Of a DNA stretch of 38,885 nt, positions 6,738 to 14,767 are shown one piece after another (position 1 is the stretch's first letter; the number at the start of each line of letters is the position of its first letter). This DNA is from Trebonia sp036501515. Its GTDB lineage: Bacteria > Actinomycetota > Actinomycetes > Streptosporangiales > Streptosporangiaceae. Location: NCBI GenBank assembly GCA_036501515.1, contig DASYAD010000295.1, positions 1 to 38,885 of the forward strand. The letters run 5' to 3'. A program made the translations under genes and the position numbers. The notes beneath the pieces are model-generated. The model saw nothing but the letters and a program-made list of their open reading frames with translations. It did no database searches and was not told the origin of the DNA.

Positions 6738-6788
6738 GAACGTCCGGGCCAGGGTGTTCCTGACCCCGGCGGCATCGGAGGTTCAGGC

Positions 6789-8309
6789 ATGACGGAAAGC
6801 GGCGGGGCTGCTGCCGCCGGCCCGGTACCGGCGCCCGGCCGCGGATGGTCGGCCTTCATCGGCGGTTCCTGGGCCGGCGCCGTCGGGGCAGGCGGTGTGT
6901 TCACCGTCGACGAGCCCGCCACCGGCGCGCCGCTCGCCGCCGTGACCGCCTCCGACGCGGAGGTCACGGCGTCGGCGGTCGCCGACTCGCGGCGCGCCTA
7001 TGAGCAGGAGTGGCGGCGCACCACGCCGCGTGAACGGTCCGCGTACCTGCGGGCGGTGGCGGCCGTGATCCGCCGCCATGCGGACGAACTGGCGGAACTC
7101 GAGGCGCGCGAAGTCGGCAAGCCGCGCAGGGACGCGCTGCGGTTTGACGTCTCCTACAGCTCGGCCGCGTTCGACTACTACGGCGGTCTGGCCGAGACGC
7201 TGCACGGCGAAGTCATCGATTCCGGGCCGATCGAGGCGCGCGTCAAATATGAGCCGTACGGGGTCGTCGCCGCCATCCTGCCGTTCAACTGGCCGCCCCT
7301 GCACTTCAGCAAGAAGACCGCCCCGGCCATCGCGGCGGGAAACACGGTCGTGATCAAGCCGGGCGACCAGGCCCCGCTGGCCGTGCTGCGGCTGGTCGAG
7401 CTGGTCAGCGAGGTCCTGCCGCCGGGAGTGGTGAACGCGGTCACCGGGCCGGCGGCCGGGCCCGCTCTCACCGCGAACCCGCTGGTGGAGCGGATTACGT
7501 TCACTGGCGCGACGAGCACCGGCCGGGCGGTCTTGCGGGCGGCGGCCGAGAACCTCACCTACGCGACCATGGAGCTCGGCGGGAAGAACGCACTCATCGT
7601 GCTCGACGACGCGGACATGGACACGGCTGTCAGCGTGGCGGTCGAGGGCATGTTCTATAACCAGGGGGAGGCGTGCACGTCGACCGCCCGGCTGCTGGTG
7701 CACCGTTCCCGGTACGACGAGTTCCTGACCCGCTTCTGTGCCGCCGCCGAGGCCCTGGTGGTGGGTGACGGCCTGGATCCCCGGACTGATATCGGGGCCA
7801 TGGTTGACCGCGGACAGCAGCAGCGGGTGCTCGGCTACCTGCGCCGTGGTGTCGAAGAAGGCGCCCGCCTCGCCGCCCAGGGCAGCCTGCCCAGCGACCC
7901 GCGGCTGGCCGGCGGCTTCTTCGTGCCGCCCGCGGTCCTCGCGGATGTCACCCCCGGCATGGTCGTCGCGCAGGAGGAGATCTTCGGGCCGGTCGCCTGC
8001 GTCATGCGCTACGACACCGAGGACGAGGCCGTCGCCATCGCCAACGGCACCGCCTACGGACTGACCTGCGCCCTGATCACGCGGGACCATTTCCGCGCGA
8101 GCCGCCTGGCCGACCGGCTCGAGGCGGGCATGATCTTCGTCAACAACTACATGCGCCGTGCTTTTCTCGGCACACCGTTCGGCGGAGTCAAGGGCAGCGG
8201 CTTCGGCCGCGAGAACGCCGCCGGGACGCTGCACGAGTTCGTCCGCGCGAAGAACATCCGGTTTCCCTCAGGCAAGGAGCCGGTACCGGGCTGGCCGCCG
8301 GGCGCCTGA
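6789..8309 (+). CDS. NAD(P)-dependent aldehyde dehydrogenase
   Basis: From the ATG at 6789, which has GGAGG 7 bp upstream, the protein has 506 residues, normal for the ALDH superfamily. The catalytic set is complete: N167 in PFNWP, E262 in MELGGK and nucleophile C296 in NQGEACTST. The cofactor loop is FTGATSTGR and the late EEIFGPV motif is present. The enzyme oxidises an aldehyde to the acid in the cytoplasm. Its position at the edge of the acyl-CoA region suggests it could feed carboxylates to the CoA ligase at 9610, but it has its own palindrome-bearing promoter region and no overlap with that operon. An in-frame start at 6732 would add 19 residues, lacks a ribosome site and lies inside the palindrome, so I reject it. 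Confidence 0.92.
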   Translation: MTESGGAAAAGPVPAPGRGWSAFIGGSWAGAVGAGGVFTVDEPATGAPLAAVTASDAEVTASAVADSRRAYEQEWRRTTPRERSAYLRAVAAVIRRHADELAELEAREVGKPRRDALRFDVSYSSAAFDYYGGLAETLHGEVIDSGPIEARVKYEPYGVVAAILPFNWPPLHFSKKTAPAIAAGNTVVIKPGDQAPLAVLRLVELVSEVLPPGVVNAVTGPAAGPALTANPLVERITFTGATSTGRAVLRAAAENLTYATMELGGKNALIVLDDADMDTAVSVAVEGMFYNQGEACTSTARLLVHRSRYDEFLTRFCAAAEALVVGDGLDPRTDIGAMVDRGQQQRVLGYLRRGVEEGARLAAQGSLPSDPRLAGGFFVPPAVLADVTPGMVVAQEEIFGPVACVMRYDTEDEAVAIANGTAYGLTCALITRDHFRASRLADRLEAGMIFVNNYMRRAFLGTPFGGVKGSGFGRENAAGTLHEFVRAKNIRFPSGKEPVPGWPPGA

Positions 8310-8355
8310 CACCGTCTCCCGCCTGGCAAGCACGCCAAGCCCAGTGGCGCCGGCC

Positions 8356-9507
8356 CTACACGAACGCGCTGATGCCCGTCTCAGCCCGTCCGATGAGCAG
8401 CTTCTGGATCTGGCTGGTGCCTTCGTAGAGGGTCATCACCCGGGCGTCGCGCATGAACTTCTGCACGGGGTACTCATCGACGTACCCGTACCCGCCGAAT
8501 GCCTGGATGGCCAGGTTGGACGCGCGAACCGCCGCCTCGCTCGCGAAGTACTTGGCCTTGGTGGCGGCCAGCCCGAACGGCTCGCCGCGCTCGATGAGGT
8601 CAACGGCGCGCCAGACGAGCAGCCGGGCCGCGTCCGCGTCGACCGAGATCTCCGCGATCATGTCCTGCACCATCTGGAAGCTCGCGATCGGCCGTCCGAA
8701 CTGGGTCCGCGTCCGGGCGTAGTCCACCACCGCGTCCAGGCAGGCCTGGACGATCCCGACGCAGCCGGCCGCCACCGACACCCGCCCCTTGTCCAGTGCC
8801 TTCATGGCGATCGAGAAACCCTGTCCCTCGTCGCCCAGCCGGCTGGAGGCGGGCACCCTGACGTCGGTGAGGGTCAGCTCCGCCGTGGCCTGCCCGCGCA
8901 GGCCGAGCTTGCCGCGGATCTCGCGCCTGGCGAATCCGGGCGCCGCCGTCGGGACCAGGAACGCGGAGATGCCGCGCGGGCCAGGTCCCCCGGTGCGGGC
9001 GAACAGCAGGCAGACGTCGGCCCAGGACCCGTTCGTGATAAACATCTTCGATCCGTTGATCAGGTACTCGTCGCCTTGGCGCTCGGCCCGGCTGCGCAGC
9101 TGGCCGGCGTCGGAGCCGGTGTCCGGTTCGGTCAGCCCGAAGCAGCCGAGGGCTCTCCCCTCCGCCAGCGGCGTGAGCCACTGCTTCTTCTGCTCGTCGG
9201 TGCCGAAGGTCGCGACGGGGGTCGCCACCAGCCCCAGGGAGACCGACACGATCCCGCGCACGGCGGAGTCGGCTCGCCCTAGTTCCTCCATCATCAGCGC
9301 GTAGGTCAGGTAGTCGGCCGCTGACCCGCCCCACTCCTCGGGCACGGTAAGCCCGAAGACGCCGATCTCGGCCATCAGCGGAAGCAGTTCGGTGTCGACG
9401 CCTTCGTCCCGGTCCCAGCGCGCGCGGTGCGGCACGACCTCCCGGTCGAGGAAGTCCCGTACCAGCGCACGGAACGCCTGCTGCTCGGCCGTGAGGGTGA
9501 GATCCAT
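8356..9507 (-). CDS. acyl-CoA dehydrogenase (conventional homotetrameric type)
   Basis: Started at ATG 9507 (MDLTLTAEQQ), preceded by GGAG on the minus strand, the protein has 383 residues. It shows the usual ACAD motifs: FGLTEPDTGSDAG and FITNGSWADV for FAD/substrate binding, RTQFGRPIASFQMVQDM, FGGYGYVDEYPV, and LYEGTSQIQ carrying the catalytic base E362. It should catalyse FAD-dependent alpha,beta-dehydrogenation of a short- or medium-chain, possibly branched, acyl-CoA. An upstream in-frame ATG at 9564 lies inside the shared operator palindrome and lacks a ribosome site, so it is probably not used. The gene is divergent from the CoA-ligase operon and shares its TAAGC-N4-GCTTA operator. It converges with the aldehyde dehydrogenase. 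Confidence 0.92.
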   Translation of the reverse strand: MDLTLTAEQQAFRALVRDFLDREVVPHRARWDRDEGVDTELLPLMAEIGVFGLTVPEEWGGSAADYLTYALMMEELGRADSAVRGIVSVSLGLVATPVATFGTDEQKKQWLTPLAEGRALGCFGLTEPDTGSDAGQLRSRAERQGDEYLINGSKMFITNGSWADVCLLFARTGGPGPRGISAFLVPTAAPGFARREIRGKLGLRGQATAELTLTDVRVPASSRLGDEGQGFSIAMKALDKGRVSVAAGCVGIVQACLDAVVDYARTRTQFGRPIASFQMVQDMIAEISVDADAARLLVWRAVDLIERGEPFGLAATKAKYFASEAAVRASNLAIQAFGGYGYVDEYPVQKFMRDARVMTLYEGTSQIQKLLIGRAETGISAFV

Positions 9508-9562
9508 GAAGGCTCCGATCGGGTCGAAGTGGTTTTTGCCCGGCGCGTGGTCTACAGTAGCC

Positions 9563-9586
9563 ATGACTAAGCGCTCGCTTAGCCAT
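9563..9586. promoter_or_regulatory. operator site 1 of the TAAGC-N4-GCTTA family
   Basis: A perfect 16-bp palindrome (CTAAGCG, CT, CGCTTAG; 9567-9582) sits within a 24-bp near-dyad whose ends are ATG and CAT. It lies in the 102-bp gap between the divergent acyl-CoA dehydrogenase (start 9507) and CoA ligase (start 9610), positioned to repress both. Its length suits a TetR-family dimer, and a TetR gene closes the ligase operon. Confidence 0.72.
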
Positions 9587-9609
9587 CATAGACCCGCGAG
9601 AGTTGGTGT

Positions 9610-11223
9610 ATGAGCTTCAACCTGGCGATCATGCTGAGGGAATCGGCGCGGTCGTTCCCCGACAAGGACTTCCTCCGCTACGCCGGCGGACGGCTGAGTT
9701 ACGCCGACGCCGACGAGCTCAGCAGCCGTGTCGCCGCCGCACTGCGCGGCCGCCTGCTGCCGCCAGGGGCGAAGGTCGCGGTCCAGCTGCCGAACGTGCC
9801 CGAGTTCGTGATGGCCTACTTCGGCCTGCTCAAGGCCGGGCTGACCATGGTGCCGCTCAACCCGCTGCTCAAGCGGGACGAGATCCGCTACCACCTCGGC
9901 GACTCCGACGCGGTGATGCTGATCCACGCGGGCGCCCCGGAGGCTTACGCGGCCCTGTCCGGCCTGCCGGCCATCGAATCGGTCGTCGCGGCGGCCGCGG
10001 CAGGGCCGCCCGCGGGCGCGGGCCAGGCAAGCACGGGACAGGCGGGCGCGGGCCAGGCGGGCACGCCGTTCGCCGAGCTGCTCACGGCCGACGCCGACCC
10101 GGACATCTACCCGGGCGCCGCCGACGACACGGCCGTCATCTTGTACACCAGCGGGACCACCGGCCGCCCCAAGGGCGCCGAGCTGTCGCACTTCCAGCTC
10201 TACATGACGTGCACGCTGGGCGGCCAGACGTTCGGCACGCTGCCGGACGACGTCTCGCTCGCCGTCCTGCCGCTATTCCACGTCTACGGCCTGTCGAGCA
10301 TCCTCAACGGCGCGACCAGGTACGGCCGCACCATCGCCCTGCTCCAGCGCTTCTCGGCCGAGGCGGTGCTCGACGCGATCGAGCGCGACCGGATCAGCAT
10401 CATGGCCGGCGTGCCGACGATGTACCACGAGCTCGCCGAGGCGGACATCGAGGGCCGTGACCTGAGCAGCCTGCGGATCGGCAGCTCGGGAGGCGCCGCG
10501 ATCCCGGTCAGCGTGCTGCAGCGCTTCGAGGCCAAGTACGGGATCACCATTCTCGAGGGATACGGGCTGTCGGAGTCCGCGTCGACGGTGACCGTCAACC
10601 CCGGTGCCGGCAGCCGCAAGTTCGAGTCGATCGGCAAGCCCCTGTGGGGCATCGAGCTGCGCATCGCGGGCCCCGGTGACCAGCCGCTGCCGCCCGGCGC
10701 CGAGCACGTCGGCGAGATCGTGCTGCGCGGTCACAACATCACCAAGGGCTACTACAAGCGGCCCCGGGAGACCGCCGAGGCCTTCCGCAACGGCTGGTTC
10801 TACACCGGCGATCTCGGTTACGTCGACGACGACGGGTTCGTGTTCGTCGTCGACCGCAAGAAGGACATGATCATCCGCGGCGGCTTCAACGTGTACCCGC
10901 GCGAGGTCGAGGAGCTCCTCTACCGGCACCCGGCGGTGCTCGAGGCAGCCGTTGTCGGCCGTCCCGACCCCCGGCTCGGCGAGGAGGTCCAGGCGTTCGT
11001 CGTGCTCCGGCCTGATTCAGGCCAGAGCGCCGACGACGTCAGGGCCTGGGTGAAGGAGCGGATCGCGGCCTACAAGTACCCGCGCGAGATCCACCTCGTC
11101 GATGCCCTGCCGAAGGGCCCGACGGGCAAGATTCATAAGCAAACGCTCAGGGATGCGGCCCGCGCGCCCGGTTCCCCGGCAGTGCCGGCGACAACTCAGG
11201 ATCCCCATGGGAGGACCTCATGA
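9610..11223 (+). CDS. acyl-CoA ligase (AMP-forming, FadD-type)
   Basis: The 537-residue product is an adenylate-forming enzyme. The P-loop is YTSGTTGRPKG (from Y179), the adenine motif GYGLSES (from Y318), the hinge region YTGDLG (from Y398) with DRKKDMIIRGGFNVYPREVE, and the catalytic C-terminal lysine K507 in PTGKIHK. It activates a carboxylic acid with ATP and CoA. An Ala/Gly/Gln-rich insert (GAGQASTGQAGAGQAG), produced by a duplicated 15-bp unit, lies before the P-loop and is probably a surface loop. The gene opens the operon ligase-SDR-MaoC-kinase-ACAD-TetR and sits directly behind operator site 1. Substrate is unknown; the context suggests a gamma-oxygenated or keto acid. Confidence 0.92.
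   Translation: MSFNLAIMLRESARSFPDKDFLRYAGGRLSYADADELSSRVAAALRGRLLPPGAKVAVQLPNVPEFVMAYFGLLKAGLTMVPLNPLLKRDEIRYHLGDSDAVMLIHAGAPEAYAALSGLPAIESVVAAAAAGPPAGAGQASTGQAGAGQAGTPFAELLTADADPDIYPGAADDTAVILYTSGTTGRPKGAELSHFQLYMTCTLGGQTFGTLPDDVSLAVLPLFHVYGLSSILNGATRYGRTIALLQRFSAEAVLDAIERDRISIMAGVPTMYHELAEADIEGRDLSSLRIGSSGGAAIPVSVLQRFEAKYGITILEGYGLSESASTVTVNPGAGSRKFESIGKPLWGIELRIAGPGDQPLPPGAEHVGEIVLRGHNITKGYYKRPRETAEAFRNGWFYTGDLGYVDDDGFVFVVDRKKDMIIRGGFNVYPREVEELLYRHPAVLEAAVVGRPDPRLGEEVQAFVVLRPDSGQSADDVRAWVKERIAAYKYPREIHLVDALPKGPTGKIHKQTLRDAARAPGSPAVPATTQDPHGRTS
10014..10058 (+). repeat. duplicated 15-bp unit in the CoA ligase gene
   Basis: GGGCGCGGGCCAGGC occurs at 10014-10028 and again at 10044-10058, 30 bp apart, within a tract coding for alternating Gly, Gln and Ala. 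It appears to have expanded a surface loop of the ligase. Confidence 0.7.
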
Positions 11224-11987
11224 CCAGTGCCACGCCCTCGCCCCGGGTGGCGATCGTTACCGGAGCCGGCCGCGGCATCGGCGCCGCGGTTGCGGTGCGC
11301 CTCGCGGCCGACGGGTTCGCGGTCGGCGTGCTCGACCTGACCGAGGATAGCTGCGCCGGCACCGTGAAGGCGATCACCGCCGACGGCGGTACCGCGGTGG
11401 CGGTGGGCGCCGACGTGAGCTCGGCCGAGGACGCCGCCGCCGCGGTCGAGACGGTGGCGTCCGCCCTCGGGAGCCCGACGGTCCTCGTCAACAACGCCGG
11501 CATCACCCGCGACAACCTCCTGTTCAAGATGACGGAAGAGGACTGGGACTCGGTCATCAGCGTCCACCTGCGGGGGACGTTCCTGATGACCAGGGCCGTG
11601 CAGAAGCACATGGTGGGGGCTGAGTGGGGCCGCATCGTGAACTTGTCGAGCACATCGGCTCTCGGCAACCGCGGGCAGTCCAACTACTCGGCCGCCAAGG
11701 CCGGGCTCCAGGGCCTGACGAAGACGATGGCCATCGAACTTGGCCGGTACAACATCACCGCGAACGCCATCGCGCCCGGCTTCATCCAGACGGAGATGAC
11801 CCGCGCCACCGCCGAGCGGCTCGGCCGCGACTTCGACGAGTTCAGCGCCGAACGGGCCGCGGGGATCCCGGTTCGCCGTCCCGGCCGCCCCGAGGACGTG
11901 GCCGGCCTGGTCTCCTACTTCGTCAGGGACGAGGCCTCGTTCGTGTCCGGCCAGGTCGTGTACGTGGCCGGAGGCCCGAAGGCATGA
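11220..11987 (+). CDS. short-chain dehydrogenase/reductase, FabG-like
   Basis: The 255-residue classical SDR has the cofactor loop TGAGRGIG (residues 14-21), NNAG (91-94) and the catalytic S143/S144, Y156 and K160 (NYSAAKAG). It ends in the usual FVSGQVVYVAGG. The acidic residue after strand 2 (VLDL) hints at NAD(H), though this is not decisive. It should interconvert a hydroxy- and keto-acyl-CoA. ATGA overlaps with both the ligase upstream and the MaoC gene downstream show translational coupling. In a 4-oxoacid pathway it would hold the LvaD position, reducing a 4-oxoacyl-CoA; in plain beta-oxidation it would be a 3-hydroxyacyl-CoA dehydrogenase. Confidence 0.9.
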   Translation: MTSATPSPRVAIVTGAGRGIGAAVAVRLAADGFAVGVLDLTEDSCAGTVKAITADGGTAVAVGADVSSAEDAAAAVETVASALGSPTVLVNNAGITRDNLLFKMTEEDWDSVISVHLRGTFLMTRAVQKHMVGAEWGRIVNLSSTSALGNRGQSNYSAAKAGLQGLTKTMAIELGRYNITANAIAPGFIQTEMTRATAERLGRDFDEFSAERAAGIPVRRPGRPEDVAGLVSYFVRDEASFVSGQVVYVAGGPKA

Positions 11988-12448
11988 ACGATTCGCGTCA
12001 ACTGTGCTTCCAGGGCATCGACGAGCTGGCCGGGTGGGTCGGGCGGCATCTCGGCTACAGCGACTGGCTGCTGGTCGACCAGGCCAGGATCAACCTGTTC
12101 GCCGACGCCACGGGCGACCACCAGTGGATCCATGTCGACCCCGAGCGTGCGGCCGGCGGGCCGTTCGGTGCGACCGTCGCCCACGGCTACCTCACCCTCT
12201 CGCTCATTCCGAGCCTGGTGTCGCAGATCTACAAGGTCGAGGGCGTGCCGCTGCGGATCAACTACGGCTCGGACAAGGTGCGGTTTCCCGCGCCGGTGCG
12301 AGCCGGGTCGCGGATCAGGGCGGGCGCCGAGCTGCTGCGGCTTGACCGGGGCGCCAGCGGCGTGCGCAGCACGGTGCGGGTCACCGTCGAGATCGAGGGG
12401 GAGCCCAAGCCGGCCTGCGTGGCGGAGACGCTCGGGCTGTTCGGATGA
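11984..12448 (+). CDS. MaoC-like (R)-specific enoyl-CoA hydratase/dehydratase
   Basis: The 154-residue hot-dog-fold protein starts at the ATG inside the ATGA overlap with the SDR. It carries the hydratase-2 motif FADATGDHQWIHVD with the catalytic pair D45 and H50, followed by GPFGATVAHGYLTLSL. Single-domain MaoC proteins act as dimers and hydrate enoyl-CoA or dehydrate 3-hydroxyacyl-CoA in the cytoplasm. It is sandwiched by 4-bp overlaps between the SDR and the kinase-like gene. It may hydrate the 2-enoyl- or 3-enoyl-CoA formed later in the pathway. A much longer open frame upstream of this start is a shadow over the SDR. Confidence 0.88.
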   Translation: MNDSRQLCFQGIDELAGWVGRHLGYSDWLLVDQARINLFADATGDHQWIHVDPERAAGGPFGATVAHGYLTLSLIPSLVSQIYKVEGVPLRINYGSDKVRFPAPVRAGSRIRAGAELLRLDRGASGVRSTVRVTVEIEGEPKPACVAETLGLFG

Positions 12449-13491
12449 CGGCCGAGTCGCTTCTGGCCCACAGCGGGTCGCCACCTGGCCTCGACGTCAG
12501 CGCCCTGGCGGGCTATCTCGAGACGGCCAGGCCGGGGCTGGTCCGCGGTCCGCTCGACGCCGTGCTCATCACCGGCGGACGTTCCAACCTGACGTACGGC
12601 ATCAGCGATGCCGACGGGAGAGAGCTGATCGTCCGCCGGCCGCCGCTTGGCCATGTGCTCGCGACCGCACACGACATGGCGCGCGAGTACCGGGTCATCA
12701 ACGCACTCGACGGCACCGCTGTGCCGGTTCCGCGCGCGTACCTGCTGTGCGCTGACCCGGCAGTGACCGGCGCGCCGTTCTTCGTGATGGAGAAGGTGGC
12801 CGGCGTGGCCCTGCGCCAGCGGGCCGAGCTGGAACAGCTCGGCCCGGAGCGGGTGCGGCGGATCTGCCACCGCATGATCGCTACGCTCGCCGGCCTGCAC
12901 GCGGTCGATCCGGTGCAGGCCGGGCTCGCCGACTTTGGCCGAACGAAGGGTTACCTTCGCCGTCAGGTCAACCGGTGGCAGCGGCAGCTGGCTCAGTCGC
13001 ACAGCCGCGACCTTGCGGGACTTGACGAGCTTTACCGCCGGCTATCTGAGTCGGTCCCTGAAGAGTCGGCCAGCGCGGTCGTGCACGGTGACTACCGGCT
13101 AGACAACCTGCTGATCGGCGCGGACGACGAGATCACGGCGGTCCTCGACTGGGAGATGTCGACGCTGGGCGACCCGCTGGTCGACCTCGCGGTGCTTGTC
13201 GCCTACGCCCAGGAGGCGACGCTGAGTCCGTACGGCAGCCGCGACAGCGCCGCGCACGCGGCCGGGTTCCCGTCGCCTGATGAGCTCATCGAGGCGTACA
13301 CCCGGGCGTCCGGCCGTGCCGCCGACGATTTCGGCTTCTACCTCGGCCTCGCGTTCTTCAAGATCGCCGGGATCATCGAGGGGATTCACTTCCGCTACGT
13401 GGCGGGCCAGACGGTCGGCGACGGGTTCGCCGGCGTCGGGGCCCGGGTGCCCTGGCTGATCGAAGCCGGGCTGGCCGCGGTCACCCGCTGA
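12445..13491 (+). CDS. APH-family phosphotransferase (ACAD10/11 kinase-domain-like, LvaA-like)
   Basis: The 348-residue protein is an aminoglycoside-phosphotransferase-fold kinase. It has GGRSNLTY (residues 44-51) as nucleotide loop, LIVRRPPLGHVL, the Brenner motif HGDYRLDN with H214, D216 and N221, and the metal-binding DWE at D235. This pattern, with RRPP and HGDYRLDN, is that of the kinase domain fused to ACADs in animal ACAD10/ACAD11 and of Pseudomonas LvaA, rather than of antibiotic kinases. Established members phosphorylate the 4-hydroxyl of 4-hydroxyacyl-CoA. It overlaps the MaoC gene by ATGA and is followed 18 bp later by the matching ACAD10/11-like gene, so the animal fusion is here two separate genes. 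Family known; substrate inferred. Confidence 0.85.
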   Translation: MTAESLLAHSGSPPGLDVSALAGYLETARPGLVRGPLDAVLITGGRSNLTYGISDADGRELIVRRPPLGHVLATAHDMAREYRVINALDGTAVPVPRAYLLCADPAVTGAPFFVMEKVAGVALRQRAELEQLGPERVRRICHRMIATLAGLHAVDPVQAGLADFGRTKGYLRRQVNRWQRQLAQSHSRDLAGLDELYRRLSESVPEESASAVVHGDYRLDNLLIGADDEITAVLDWEMSTLGDPLVDLAVLVAYAQEATLSPYGSRDSAAHAAGFPSPDELIEAYTRASGRAADDFGFYLGLAFFKIAGIIEGIHFRYVAGQTVGDGFAGVGARVPWLIEAGLAAVTR

Positions 13492-13509
13492 TTCACCTTA
13501 AGGAGAGCC

Positions 13510-14748
13510 GTGGACTTCGCATTCGACCAGCGCACAACCGAGCTGCGCGAACAGCTCATCGCCTTCATGGAGCAGCACGTCTACCCGGCCGAGTCGGCCC
13601 TGGCCGGCACGGACGGGGCGGACGAGAAGGGCACTGGCGACGAGGGCGCCGACGGGTGGAGCCGCCCGCCGGTCGTCAAGGAGCTGCAGCGCGAGGCGAA
13701 GGCGCAGGGCCTGTGGAACCTGTTCCTGCCCGGCGAGTACGGCGCGGGCCTGACCAACCTGCAGTACGCGCCGCTGGCGGAGATCCTCGGCCGCAGCCCG
13801 CGGCTCGGGCCCGCGGCGGTGAACTGCTCGGCGCCGGACACCGGCAACATGGAAGTGCTCGCGATGTTCGGCACTCCTGAGCAGAAGAAGCGCTGGCTCG
13901 AGCCGCTGCTCGCGGGTGAGATCAGGTCGTCTTTCGCGATGACAGAGCCGGCCGTCGCCTCCTCTGACGCGACCAACATCAGCACCAGCATCCGCCGGGA
14001 CGGCGACGAGTACGTCATCAACGGCACGAAATGGTGGATCACCGGGGCGATGAACCCGAACGCGGAGATCTTCATCGTGATGGGCAAGACCGACCCGGAG
14101 GCCGCCCGCCACCGGCAGCAGAGCCAGATTTTGGTGCCCAGGGACACGCCGGGGCTAGAGATCCGGCGGGGAATGCACGTGTTCGGCTACGACGACGCCG
14201 ATCACGGCGGCCACGCCGAGCTGGTCTTCCACGACGCCCGGGTGCCGGCGTCCAACTTGATCGCGGGCGAAGGGGAGGGATTCGCCATCGCGCAGGCCCG
14301 GCTGGGACCCGGCCGTATCCACCACTGCATGCGGCTCGTGGGACTGGGCGAGCGGGCGCTCGAGCTCATGTGCCGGCGGGCACTCAGCCGGGTCGCCTTC
14401 GGGAAGCCGCTGGCCGACCAGGGCGTCGTCCGCGGCTGGATCGCGGAGTCGCGGGTACGGCTCGAGCAGCTCCGGCTGCTCACGCTGAAGACCGCGTGGC
14501 TGATGGACACGGTAGGCAACCAGGGCGCGCACACCGAGGTCCAGGCCATCAAAGTGGCCGCGCCGGCTACCGTCGAATGGATCCTTGACAAGGCGATCCA
14601 GGCACACGGCGCCGCCGGGCTCAGCCAGGACTTCCCGCTGGCCCGGTGGTACGCGTCCACTCGCACGCTACGCTTCGCCGACGGCCCTGACGAAGTGCAC
14701 AAGAACTCGCTGGCCAAGCGCGAGCTCGCCAAGTACAAGGGACAATGA
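13510..14748 (+). CDS. ACAD10/11-like acyl-CoA dehydrogenase-family protein (LvaC-like)
   Basis: The GTG start at 13510 follows AGGAGA; the product has 412 residues. It shows the ACAD11-group signatures: KWWITGAMNPNAEIFIVMGK, VFGYDDADHGGHAEL, ARLGPGRIHHCMRLVG, FGKPLADQG, and FADGPDEVHKNS near the C-terminus. In ordinary ACADs the last region reads YEGTxQIQ with the catalytic glutamate; here D391 takes that place. Characterised relatives act with a kinase to remove a phosphorylated 4-hydroxyl group, turning 4-hydroxyacyl-CoA into an enoyl-CoA. The preceding gene is just such a kinase. A charged insert (DGADEKGTGDEGADG) lies near residue 40. A standard dehydrogenase role cannot be excluded. Confidence 0.88.
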   Translation: MDFAFDQRTTELREQLIAFMEQHVYPAESALAGTDGADEKGTGDEGADGWSRPPVVKELQREAKAQGLWNLFLPGEYGAGLTNLQYAPLAEILGRSPRLGPAAVNCSAPDTGNMEVLAMFGTPEQKKRWLEPLLAGEIRSSFAMTEPAVASSDATNISTSIRRDGDEYVINGTKWWITGAMNPNAEIFIVMGKTDPEAARHRQQSQILVPRDTPGLEIRRGMHVFGYDDADHGGHAELVFHDARVPASNLIAGEGEGFAIAQARLGPGRIHHCMRLVGLGERALELMCRRALSRVAFGKPLADQGVVRGWIAESRVRLEQLRLLTLKTAWLMDTVGNQGAHTEVQAIKVAAPATVEWILDKAIQAHGAAGLSQDFPLARWYASTRTLRFADGPDEVHKNSLAKRELAKYKGQ

Positions 14749-14767
14749 GACCGAAAGTGGAGACCCA

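Noticed and set aside
6783..8234. 483-residue open frame on the minus strand opposite the aldehyde dehydrogenase
   Set aside because: Composition is typical of a shadow frame, and the plus strand encodes a complete ALDH with all catalytic residues.
8310..8355. Terminator between aldehyde dehydrogenase and acyl-CoA dehydrogenase
   Set aside because: Only a 4-bp stem (TGGC/GCCA) is present and no T-run, so it cannot be supported.
9508..9564. Longer N-terminus of the acyl-CoA dehydrogenase from ATG 9564
   Set aside because: That ATG forms the edge of the operator palindrome, has no ribosome site, and the family starts at MDLTLTAEQQ (9507), which has GGAG upstream.
12445..13491. Aminoglycoside resistance kinase
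   Set aside because: The motifs and the neighbouring ACAD10/11-like gene fit acyl-CoA-linked kinases; nothing suggests antibiotic modification.
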